5,753 nt of DNA from an uncultured Labedella sp. (GTDB lineage Bacteria; Actinomycetota; Actinomycetes; Actinomycetales; Microbacteriaceae). The position numbers were made by a program, and so were the translations under genes. This document shows, one piece after another, positions 1-5,753 of this stretch (within the stretch, counting starts at the first letter, position 1; each line of letters starts with the position of its first letter). The stretch is taken from positions 1 through 5,753 of the forward strand of contig CAKTZW010000149.1 of the NCBI GenBank assembly GCA_934636065.1, in the 5' to 3' direction. Below the pieces are notes generated by a model. The model was not told the DNA's origin. It searched no databases and saw only the letters and a list, made by a program, of their open reading frames with translations.

Positions 1-825
1 GACCAGGACATCGCGACTGAGGCCGTCGCGACCGCGGCTCCGGACGCCGTCGCACGCGTCTCGACGGTCGGGGAGTCGGCCGTCCGCGTCCAGACCGACC
101 AGCTCACGCCCGACGAGACGACGGCCGTCACGGCGGCCCTCGCGGACGCTTACGGCGTCTCGACGGGTGAGGTCAACACGTCCTTCATCGGCGCGTCGTG
201 GGGTCAGGACGTCACCCGGCAGGCCCTCACGGGTCTCGTGATCTTCCTCGTGCTGACGTTCGCGATCATGGCGATCTACTTCCGCACGTGGAAGATGTCC
301 GCCGCCGCGATCATCGCCCTGTTCGACGTGCTCATCATCACGCTCGGGGTGTACTCGCTGAGTGGGTTCGAGATCACCCCGGCGGCCGTCATCGGCTTCC
401 TGACGATCCTCGGGTATTCCCTGTACGACACGGTGGTCGTGTTCGACAAGATCCGTGAGAATACGTCGGAGGACGGCGAGGACTCTCCGCGCACCTTCGC
501 GGAGTCGGTCAACCTCGCGGTGAACCAGACCCTCGTGCGTTCCATCAACACCTCGGTGGTGGCCGCGCTGCCGGTCGCGGCGATCCTCGTGATCGGCGAC
601 TTCGTCCTCGGCGCCGAGACGCTGCGCGACATCTCGCTGTCGCTGCTCGTGGGCATCCTCGTGGCGACGTACTCGACGATCTTCGTCGCGGCGCCGCTCT
701 ATGCGCTCTTCCGGGAGCGCGAGCCCGAGATCGCGAAGCGCGACAAGCGGATCCTCGCGGTTCGGGCCCGATCGACACCGGCCGTCCGCCCCGCCGTGGC
801 CGACGCACCCGTCGACGCAGAGTAA
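1..825 (+). CDS. secF: Protein translocase subunit SecF, 5'-truncated by the window edge
   Basis: SecF pairs with SecD in the inner membrane. Together they help SecYEG-driven export by using the proton gradient to pull proteins out on the far side. The open frame enters from base 1, and 274 residues are visible, without the first membrane helix. Visible residues 1-72 are the rest of the extracytoplasmic domain. Five hydrophobic segments follow, at about 74-94, 101-123, 126-148, 183-205 and 209-236, matching helices 2-6. The diagnostic SecF signature runs from FLTILGYSLYDTVVVFDKIR (residues 133-152) to the Asn at 154. Another family hallmark is SFIGASWGQDV before helix 2. The charged tail after residue 236 is cytoplasmic and ends at a TAA. 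A GTG at 238 lies inside helix 2 and is not the true start. secD is expected immediately upstream but is not visible. Family and function are secure; the missing start is the only gap. Confidence 0.96.
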   Translation, partial: DQDIATEAVATAAPDAVARVSTVGESAVRVQTDQLTPDETTAVTAALADAYGVSTGEVNTSFIGASWGQDVTRQALTGLVIFLVLTFAIMAIYFRTWKMSAAAIIALFDVLIITLGVYSLSGFEITPAAVIGFLTILGYSLYDTVVVFDKIRENTSEDGEDSPRTFAESVNLAVNQTLVRSINTSVVAALPVAAILVIGDFVLGAETLRDISLSLLVGILVATYSTIFVAAPLYALFREREPEIAKRDKRILAVRARSTPAVRPAVADAPVDAE

Positions 826-834
826 CCTCGGTAC

Positions 835-841
835 GGAGAGG
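835..841 (+). promoter_or_regulatory. Ribosome binding site of rel (GGAGAGG)
   Basis: GGAGAGG lies between the secF stop and rel. It sits 11 bases before the ATG at 853, which is a little long but workable. It is only 2 bases before the GTG at 844 and overlaps the GTG at 841, so it argues for ATG 853 over both GTG codons. No separate promoter is visible in the 27-base gap, which suggests that rel is transcribed with secF. Confidence 0.5.
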
Positions 842-852
842 TGGTGCGGGCG

Positions 853-3105
853 ATGACAGAGACGACTCCGTCACAGACCGCCTCACTGCGCCGCCTCGTG
901 CCCCGGATCTTCTCCCGGGCGCAGCCCGCCGGGGCGGTCGATCGCCTCGTGCGCACCGTGCGCATGCACGAGCCGAAGGCGGACGTCTCGATCATCGAGC
1001 GCGCGTACGCAGTCGCCGAGCGGGCGCACCGAGGGCAGAAGCGTCAGAGCGGTGAGCCGTACATCACCCACCCGGTCGCCGTCGCGCAGATCCTCGCCGA
1101 TCTGGGCATCGGAGCCAAGACCATCGCGGCCGCGCTCCTACACGACACGGTCGAGGACACCGAGTACTCGCTCGACGATCTGCGCGCCGACTTCGGCGAC
1201 GAGATCGCGATGCTCGTCGACGGCGTCACGAAGCTCGACAAGGTCAAGTACGGAGACAGCGCCCAGGCCGAGACCGTCCGCAAGATGATCGTCGCGATGT
1301 CGAAGGACATCCGGGTGCTCATCATCAAGCTGGCGGACCGGCTGCACAACGCCCGCACGTGGGGCTTCGTCAAGCCCGAGTCCGCGGTGCGCAAGGCCAC
1401 CGAGACCCTGGAGATCTACGCGCCGCTCGCGCACCGGCTCGGTATCCAGACGATCAAGTGGGAGCTCGAGGACCTCTCGTTCGCGGTGCTCCACCCGAAG
1501 ATCTACGCCGAGATCGAGAGCCTCGTGCGCCAGCGCACCCCGCAGCGCGAGGAGTACGTCCAGAACGTCATCGACGCCGTCGGCGAGGACCTCAAGGGGC
1601 TTCGGATTCGCGGCAAGGTCGTCGGCCGACCGAAGCAGTACTACTCGATCTACCAGAAGATGATCGTGCGCGGTCGCGACTTCGACGACATCTACGACCT
1701 CGTCGGCATCCGCGTGCTCGTCGGGAGCGTGCGCGACTGCTACGCCGTGCTCGGGTCCATCCACGCCCGCTGGACGCCGCTGCCCGGTCGCTTCAAGGAC
1801 TACATCGCGACGCCGAAGTTCAACCTGTATCAGTCGCTCCACACGACCGTGATCGGGCCCGGCGGAAAGTCGGTCGAGATCCAGATCCGTACCCACGAGA
1901 TGCACCAGCACGCCGAATACGGTGTCGCGGCGCACTGGAAGTACAAGGAGCGGATGAACGGGACGAAGGGCGGGGGAGCCCCGTCCGAGACCGACCTCGC
2001 CTGGCTCGCGCACATCTCCGACTGGCAGGCCGAGACGGCCGATCCGGGCGAGTTCCTCGACTCGCTCCGCTTCGAGATCGGGGCGAAGGAGACCTACGTC
2101 TTCACCCCGAAGGGCCGGGTCATCGGTCTTCCCGCCGGCGCGACTCCTGTGGACTTCGCCTACGCGGTGCACACCGAGGTCGGGCACCGCACGATGGGCG
2201 CGAAGGTGAACGGCCGACTCGTCCCGCTCGAATCCGAGCTCCACAGCGGCGACGTGGTCGAGGTGTTCACGTCGAAGAACCCCGACTCGGGACCGAGCCA
2301 GGACTGGCTCAACTTCGTCAAGAGCCCGCGGGCGCGGAACAAGATCCGCCAGTGGTTCACGAAGGAACGTCGCGACGAGGCGATCGAGCAGGGCAAGGAC
2401 GCGATCGCCCGTGCGATGCGGAAGCAGAACCTGCCCCTGCAGAAGCTCATGAACCAGGACTCGTTCGCCGAGGTCGCGTCGCAACTGCGCTACGAGGACG
2501 TGTCCGGGCTCTACGCCGCGGTCGGTGAGGGCCATATCTCCACCCAGTCGGTGCTCGAGAAGGTCGCGGCGCTCATCCAGGGCGAGACGGACGCCGACGA
2601 CCCGGCGGCGCTCGACTTCCCCGTGCGCGGCCGGACGCGGCCCCTGCCCGACAGCGACTCGGGTGTCCTCGTCCGCGGCGCTCCGGACATCCTCGTCAAG
2701 CTCGCGAAGTGCTGCACGCCGGTCCCGGGCGACGACATCGTCGGCTTCGTGACGCGGGGGACCGGGGTGTCCGTGCACCGGTCCGACTGCCACAACGTGC
2801 AGTCGCTCCTCCAGGAGCCGGAGCGGATGATCGACGTCGAGTGGGCCCCCACCTCGAAGAGCGTGTTCCTCGTGCAGATCCAGGTCGAGGCGCTCGATCG
2901 CGCCGGGCTGCTCTCGGACGTGACGCGCGTGCTGAGCGAGCACCACGTGAACATCCTGTCGGCGACGGTGTCGACTTCGAACAACAGGCTCGCGATCAGC
3001 CGGTTCGTCTTCGAGATGGGCGACACGACCCATCTCGAGCGCGTGCTCAACGCGGTGCGGCGCATCGACGCCGTGTACGACGTCTACCGCGTCAACGGCG
3101 GCTGA
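853..3105 (+). CDS. rel: Bifunctional (p)ppGpp synthetase/hydrolase (Rel, RSH family)
   Basis: This cytoplasmic enzyme makes (p)ppGpp from ATP and GDP/GTP during amino-acid starvation and also hydrolyses it, so it sets the stringent response. From ATG 853 it has 750 residues, normal for a long RSH. The HD hydrolase domain shows R64, H73, H97-D98 with E101-D102, and D162, so the hydrolase looks intact. The synthetase domain has D282 in DLVGIR and E342 in VEIQIRT. The RFKD motif at 313-316 is the type found in bifunctional Rel, not the acidic EFDD of synthetase-only RelA. A TGS domain follows at about 413-475. A zinc-finger/conserved-cysteine domain has C620-C621, H642, C646 and H647. A C-terminal ACT domain spans about 670-750. 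GTG 841 or 844 would add three or four residues; ATG is preferred on ribosome-site spacing. The gene lies 27 bases after secF, and its last 14 bases overlap the convergent gene. Confidence 0.97.
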   Translation: MTETTPSQTASLRRLVPRIFSRAQPAGAVDRLVRTVRMHEPKADVSIIERAYAVAERAHRGQKRQSGEPYITHPVAVAQILADLGIGAKTIAAALLHDTVEDTEYSLDDLRADFGDEIAMLVDGVTKLDKVKYGDSAQAETVRKMIVAMSKDIRVLIIKLADRLHNARTWGFVKPESAVRKATETLEIYAPLAHRLGIQTIKWELEDLSFAVLHPKIYAEIESLVRQRTPQREEYVQNVIDAVGEDLKGLRIRGKVVGRPKQYYSIYQKMIVRGRDFDDIYDLVGIRVLVGSVRDCYAVLGSIHARWTPLPGRFKDYIATPKFNLYQSLHTTVIGPGGKSVEIQIRTHEMHQHAEYGVAAHWKYKERMNGTKGGGAPSETDLAWLAHISDWQAETADPGEFLDSLRFEIGAKETYVFTPKGRVIGLPAGATPVDFAYAVHTEVGHRTMGAKVNGRLVPLESELHSGDVVEVFTSKNPDSGPSQDWLNFVKSPRARNKIRQWFTKERRDEAIEQGKDAIARAMRKQNLPLQKLMNQDSFAEVASQLRYEDVSGLYAAVGEGHISTQSVLEKVAALIQGETDADDPAALDFPVRGRTRPLPDSDSGVLVRGAPDILVKLAKCCTPVPGDDIVGFVTRGTGVSVHRSDCHNVQSLLQEPERMIDVEWAPTSKSVFLVQIQVEALDRAGLLSDVTRVLSEHHVNILSATVSTSNNRLAISRFVFEMGDTTHLERVLNAVRRIDAVYDVYRVNGG

Positions 3106-3658
3106 GGCCGAGGGCGTTCTCGAGTCGCTCGGCGATCGCCTGCTTGCCGGGCAGGTGGGTCCAGTCGTCGAGGACCGCGAACACGTCGTCTGCGGAGAGG
3201 GCGAGCCGCGCCATCACGGCGGAGACGAGGCGCTCGTCGCCGGGTCTGCCGGAGATCCTCGCGAGATCGATGACCGTGGAGACGGGAGAGAGCGCCGCGA
3301 CAGAGGCGCCGGCGATGCCGAGGCGCTCCCGGTGCTCCGGGCGGATGCGCATCGACCGGATGGAGCGGAACGGGGTGGCCCATCGGGTCGCCGGACCGGC
3401 CACCCCGAGTTCGAGGCGCCGAGGCGCCGGGCCGCTTCCGCCGTACAGCCACGCGGCGCTGCGACCGACGACGGTGCTGCCGGGCGGCACGTCGGCCGCG
3501 AGCGAAGCGGCACGGTGTCGATGGTCGACGCACTCCCCGATGGCGGCGAAGGCATGGCCGACGCCGACGAGCTCGCCGTCGAGCCGGGCGGCCGAGAGCT
3601 CGGCGAGCGAGAACTCATGACCGCCGATGAACAGGGAGGGGAGGAGAGGACGCGACAT
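3092..3658 (-). CDS. AbiEi-like antitoxin-family protein, orphan (hypothetical)
   Basis: This 188-residue protein resembles actinobacterial proteins usually labelled 'type IV toxin-antitoxin AbiEi family antitoxin'. The resemblance is from recalled patterns: an [14 protein letters not shown] segment near residues 18-31, the [11 protein letters not shown] block at about 62-72, and a VSTVIDLAR helix further on (family members usually have a TPLRTAxDLAR-like stretch). No clear N-terminal winged helix is seen, and no DUF559-type nuclease tail follows, so it is shorter than many relatives. No AbiEii nucleotidyltransferase toxin lies beside it; the neighbours are rel (convergent) and the DUF349 gene. 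ATG 3658 is the only sensible start, because no ATG, GTG or TTG occurs in frame between it and the end of the DUF349 gene. It has no Shine-Dalgarno sequence. Codon use matches a real GC-rich gene, with third positions mostly G or C. That it is a gene is fairly sure; its role as an antitoxin or regulator is inference. Confidence 0.7.
   Translation of the reverse strand: MSRPLLPSLFIGGHEFSLAELSAARLDGELVGVGHAFAAIGECVDHRHRAASLAADVPPGSTVVGRSAAWLYGGSGPAPRRLELGVAGPATRWATPFRSIRSMRIRPEHRERLGIAGASVAALSPVSTVIDLARISGRPGDERLVSAVMARLALSADDVFAVLDDWTHLPGKQAIAERLENALGLSRR
3371..3407. repeat. Perfect 10-bp inverted repeat forming a nested stem-loop
   Basis: CGGGGTGGCC at 3371-3380 is the exact reverse complement of GGCCACCCCG at 3398-3407. 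Inside the 17-base loop, GGTC (3386-3389) can pair with GACC (3394-3397) around a GCCG tetraloop, which makes a compact two-part hairpin. It lies within the coding region of the AbiEi-like gene and about 265 bases past the rel stop on the plus strand. No T-run follows on either strand, so it is not a classical intrinsic terminator. It may still fold in a rel read-through transcript or in the AbiEi-like mRNA. Chance in GC-rich coding DNA is the alternative. Confidence 0.5.
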
Positions 3659-3753
3659 GGACGACAGGATGCGCGAACGGCGTCCCGCGCCGGCCGCGCC
3701 TCCCGTCGGTTGTGGACGAGAGGTCCGGTGATCGCTCCTGGGGAACGGCTCCG
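3659..3753 (-). other. 95-base gap between the DUF349 gene and the AbiEi-like gene
   Basis: Read on the minus strand, this gap follows the DUF349 stop and precedes ATG 3658. It is strongly GC-rich. I see no Shine-Dalgarno sequence before ATG 3658: the adjacent bases read CATCCTGTCGTCC. CATCCT, 7 bases before the start codon, could be a poor -10 element for a leaderless transcript, but it breaks the TANNNT pattern at its first base. A weak 4-bp hairpin (3714-3717 with 3723-3726) is too short to call a terminator. Whether the AbiEi-like gene is read through from the DUF349 gene or has its own promoter cannot be settled from the sequence. Confidence 0.4.
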
Positions 3754-4983
3754 TCAGCCGATGGCGTCGAGCCACGCCTTCCGCGCCTCGAGCGCCTCGC
3801 GGGCCTCTGCTTCCGCGCGGGAGTCCCCGGCGGAACGAGCCGCCTCGAGGTCGGCCTCGAGCTTCTCGATCGCCGAGCTCAACTGCGACGCGAGGCCCTG
3901 CGTGCGCGCCTTGGTCTCCGGGTTGTTCTTCCGCCACTGCTCGTCCTCGAGCGCGCGCACGGCCGTCTCGACGCGACGGAGGCGGTCCTCGACGACCCTG
4001 ACCTGGTCGCGCGGCACCTTGCCGGCGGCGTCCCAGCGGCGCTGGATGGACGACAACGCCTTCTTCGCCGCCTCCACGTCCTTCTCCTGCAGGAGCGGTT
4101 CCGCCTCCTCCAGGAGCGCGAGCTTGACCTCGAGGTTGGCGGAGTACTCCTCGTTCTCGGCGGCGTCGACGGCGGCCTTGGCCTGGTAGATCGCGTCACC
4201 GGCGGCCTTGAACCGCGCCCACAGTGCATCGTCGGTCTTCTTGCCCGCCCGGCCCGACCGCTTCCACTCGTCCAGGAGCTCCCGGTAGCCGGGGACCCCG
4301 TCGCTGCCCTTCGGGACGAGCGCCTCGGCCTGCTCGATGAGGCGCGTCTTCCGCGACTTCGCGTCGCGGTGAACCGAGTCGAGCTCCGCGAAGAAGGTGC
4401 GGCGGTGCTGTTCGATCGTGGTGCGGGCGGTGCGGAACCGCTTCCAGAGCTCGTTCGCCTCGTTCTTCGGGAGCTTCGGCCCGGTCTGCTGGTGCGCCTG
4501 CCAGCGTGCGAAGAGCTCGTTGAGCTTCTCCGTCGCCTGCTTCCACTGCACCTTCGCCGGGTCGAGAGCGGCAAGCGCCTCCGCCTCGGTGACGATCGCG
4601 GTGCGTTCCGCGACGGCCTGCTCGAGCTGGGCGCTGGCGGCCTCCGACTGCTGCTCGCCGAGCTCACTCACCGTCGTGTCGAGGGCGGCGACGCGCGTGC
4701 GGAGCGACTCGATGTCCCCGACGGCGTTCGGCGACGCGAGTTCGGCCTTCAGCCGTGCGACGCCCCGGGCGACGTCGGCGGCGGGTGCGCCGCGGCGGGC
4801 GCGCTGCTCGAGCAGGACGACCTGACCGGCGAGGTCCGTGTACTTCCGCTGGAAGTAGGCGAGAGCCTCCTCGGGCGTGCCGTCGGGGAACTGCCCGACG
4901 CTGCGCCAGTCCTCGCCCTCGCGGACGTAGACGGTGCCGTCGTCGTCGACGCGGCCCCATTCCTGCTCGGCAGACGTGCTCAC
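3754..4983 (-). CDS. DUF349 domain-containing coiled-coil protein
   Basis: This 409-residue, highly charged, largely helical protein has no signal peptide or membrane segment, so it is probably cytoplasmic. Residues 1-48 are a distinct N-terminal part (EWGRVDDDGTVYVREGEDW, then FPDGTPEEALAYFQRKY). A coiled coil covers about 49-140. At least three DUF349-type repeats follow, each with a tryptophan-centred helix pair: about 147-195 (W147, W161, W180), 230-270 (W240, W255) and 308-350 (W317, W350). A second charged coiled coil runs from about 360 to the end, finishing KAWLDAIG. GTG 4983 is chosen because AAGGG lies 8 bases before it; ATG 4989 would have that site almost touching the start codon and would add only two residues. 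The gene is 94 bases downstream of the cyclophilin gene on the same strand. The DUF349 family is widespread, but I know of no established biochemical function. Confidence 0.9.
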   Translation of the reverse strand: MSTSAEQEWGRVDDDGTVYVREGEDWRSVGQFPDGTPEEALAYFQRKYTDLAGQVVLLEQRARRGAPAADVARGVARLKAELASPNAVGDIESLRTRVAALDTTVSELGEQQSEAASAQLEQAVAERTAIVTEAEALAALDPAKVQWKQATEKLNELFARWQAHQQTGPKLPKNEANELWKRFRTARTTIEQHRRTFFAELDSVHRDAKSRKTRLIEQAEALVPKGSDGVPGYRELLDEWKRSGRAGKKTDDALWARFKAAGDAIYQAKAAVDAAENEEYSANLEVKLALLEEAEPLLQEKDVEAAKKALSSIQRRWDAAGKVPRDQVRVVEDRLRRVETAVRALEDEQWRKNNPETKARTQGLASQLSSAIEKLEADLEAARSAGDSRAEAEAREALEARKAWLDAIG

Positions 4984-4989
4984 GTGCAT

Positions 4990-4996
4990 CACCCTT
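4990..4996 (-). promoter_or_regulatory. Ribosome binding site deciding the DUF349 start (AAGGGTG)
   Basis: On the minus strand AAGGGTG is read from 4996 to 4990. Its AAGGG core ends 8 bases before GTG 4983, an ideal spacing. The full AAGGGTG abuts ATG 4989, which leaves no room for a ribosome to use that codon. It therefore supports the GTG start. Confidence 0.55.
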
Positions 4997-5077
4997 GTCG
5001 CTTGCGACCGCATGCGTGCGGCCGTGGAGAGAATCGGACCCAGCCTATTACGGAGCGCGTCCGTGCCGGAGGAGTGC
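4997..5077 (-). other. Intergenic region between the cyclophilin and DUF349 genes
   Basis: With the ribosome site, this forms the 94-base gap upstream of the DUF349 gene. TAGGCT (read on the minus strand from 5047 to 5042) fits the loose actinobacterial -10 pattern TANNNT and would give a leader of about 50 bases. No recognisable -35 lies at the usual distance, so it is only a candidate promoter. A small hairpin, CCGCA (5008-5012) with TGCGG (5017-5021) around a 4-base loop, falls within that leader. It lacks a T-run and is not a clear terminator. A shared transcript with the cyclophilin gene remains possible. Confidence 0.3.
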
Positions 5078-5753
5078 CTACTGAACCGTTACGGAGGTGA
5101 TAGTCGTCGGCACGGCGGGCGTGCTCTCGGTGCCCTCGGCGATCCCGGCGTCCGTGACGGTCGATCGGAGTTCGTCGAGGCCGTCCGTGACGGTGCCGAG
5201 CACGGTGTAACCGCCGGCGGCGTCCGACGGGATGATCGAGTCCTCGTACACGATGAAGAACTGGCTCCCCATGCTCTCGCCGTTGTCCCGCTGGCGAGCC
5301 ATCGCGATCGTTCCGGCAGGATACTCGTCCGCTTCCGGGGCGTTCTCGACGGGGCCGTAGCTGAACCCGGGGCCCCCATTGCCGGTGCCCTCCGGGTCGC
5401 CGCACTGCAGCACCGCGAAATCGCTCGAGTCCGTGAGCCGGTGGCAGGACAGGCCGTCGTAGAAGCCGGCCTGGGTCAGCGCGACGAAGGCGGAGACGCC
5501 TTGCGGTGCCGCCGCGCCGTCGAGCGAGATCGACAGGGGGACGTCGTTGATCGTCATCGTGCCCGTCCAGGTGCGGTCCTCCGCGAAGTCGGGCGAGGGC
5601 AACTCGACGGCGGGGGCGGCGTCGCCGCTGGCCGACGGCGACGGCGACGGCGAGGCGGCCGCCTCGAACGGACCGACCTGGAGGAACGCGAGCTGGCCGA
5701 GGGTGACGGCGGCGCCGACCACCACGACGAGGACGGCGGCGATCCAGTTGTCG
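5078..5753 (-). CDS. Membrane-anchored cyclophilin-type peptidyl-prolyl cis-trans isomerase, N-terminus outside the window
   Basis: Cyclophilins catalyse cis-trans isomerisation of peptide bonds before proline. Here 224 residues are visible, and the frame is open through the right edge. A GTG at 5725 falls inside the membrane helix and is not the likely start; relatives usually carry a charged cytoplasmic N-terminus. Visible residues 3-26 are one hydrophobic helix. A Ser/Pro-rich linker follows (about 31-54, with SPSPSPSAS), then the isomerase domain (about 60-224), so the catalytic part lies outside the cytoplasm. Family motifs are CHRL (103-106), LQCGDPEGTGNGGPG (115-129), GTIAMA (147-152) and MGSQFFIVYE (161-170). 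R105, Q116, Q164 and F166 match cyclophilin A R55, Q63, Q111 and F113. Y182 stands where H126 is usual, no tryptophan matches W121, and a short insertion follows R105. The gene ends with TAG and is the upstream neighbour of the DUF349 gene. Confidence 0.93.
   Translation of the reverse strand, partial: DNWIAAVLVVVVGAAVTLGQLAFLQVGPFEAAASPSPSPSASGDAAPAVELPSPDFAEDRTWTGTMTINDVPLSISLDGAAAPQGVSAFVALTQAGFYDGLSCHRLTDSSDFAVLQCGDPEGTGNGGPGFSYGPVENAPEADEYPAGTIAMARQRDNGESMGSQFFIVYEDSIIPSDAAGGYTVLGTVTDGLDELRSTVTDAGIAEGTESTPAVPTTITSVTVQ
5633..5655. repeat. Short hexanucleotide repeat in the cyclophilin linker
   Basis: CGACGG is repeated three times exactly at 5633-5650, and a partial fourth copy follows. 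It encodes the Ser-Pro-Ser-Pro linker between the membrane helix and the isomerase domain. Because the unit is 6 bases, gain or loss of copies would lengthen or shorten the linker by two residues without breaking the frame. Confidence 0.6.

Noticed and set aside
1138..3033. A 631-residue open frame antisense to rel
   Set aside because: It is a by-product of GC-rich codon use in rel. Its translation is a monotonous Arg/Leu/Asp/Val/His-rich string with no recognisable domain, while the plus strand encodes all RSH motifs.
3131..3140. Perfect 10-bp palindrome GGCGATCGCC
   Set aside because: It is a single copy in coding DNA whose codons explain it (Ala-Ile-Ala on the minus strand); no partner site was seen.
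3139..3155. Possible rel terminator hairpin (CCTGC with GCAGG)
   Set aside because: The stem is only 5 bp with a 7-base loop and no T-run after it. Such stems are expected by chance at this G+C content.
3711..3719. Possible DnaA box (TGTGGACGA)
   Set aside because: It matches only the TGTGGA part of TGTGGATAA, and no second copy or AT-rich region lies nearby.
3659..3937. A 93-residue N-terminal extension of the AbiEi-like frame
   Set aside because: The extension would have to start inside the DUF349 gene. Its sequence is Arg/Gly-rich filler and does not resemble the family's N-terminus; ATG 3658 is better.
3712..5100. A 462-residue plus-strand open frame opposite the DUF349 gene
   Set aside because: It is a Leu/Arg/Glu-rich low-complexity translation mirroring the Glu/Ala/Leu coiled coil on the minus strand. 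It crosses the DUF349 gene and its upstream gap and has no supporting motif.
1..5753. CRISPR array, tRNA or rRNA gene, insertion sequence or attachment site
   Set aside because: No regularly spaced repeats, cloverleaf pattern, transposase motif or flanking target duplication was found. Nearly the whole window is explained by five coding regions.

Overview
The window is a high-GC (clearly above 60% G+C) actinobacterial chromosome segment. The protein sequences and gene order fit Microbacteriaceae best (Microbacterium, Leifsonia or Clavibacter relatives). That placement rests on recalled family resemblance, not on a search. The content is core-genome in character. I see no mobile element, CRISPR array, tRNA, rRNA or phage gene, and no gene-free stretch longer than 300 bases.

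Layout: on the plus strand, the window opens inside secF, whose true start lies upstream. After a gap of 27 bases comes a complete rel/spoT-family gene for a bifunctional (p)ppGpp synthetase/hydrolase, ending at 3105. On the minus strand, reading from the right edge inwards, there is a membrane-anchored cyclophilin-type peptidyl-prolyl isomerase whose N-terminus is cut by the window edge, then a complete DUF349 coiled-coil protein, then a 188-residue protein resembling actinobacterial AbiEi-type antitoxins. This last gene runs head-on into rel, and the two coding regions overlap by 14 bases at their 3' ends.

How they fit together: SecF and the anchored cyclophilin both act at or beyond the membrane, in protein export and in folding of exported proteins. 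Rel sets the level of the stringent-response alarmone. The DUF349 protein has no settled function. The AbiEi-like protein has no toxin partner visible here. A convergent arrangement of secDF-rel against a cyclophilin gene is, from memory, also seen in mycobacteria, so this is an old neighbourhood with lineage-specific changes: no apt between secF and rel, and the DUF349 and AbiEi-like genes inserted.

I did not find convincing evidence of a new multi-gene system. The items most worth a second look are the orphan AbiEi-like gene overlapping the 3' end of rel, a strong stem-loop inside that gene, the DUF349 protein next to Rel, and the altered active site of the cyclophilin.
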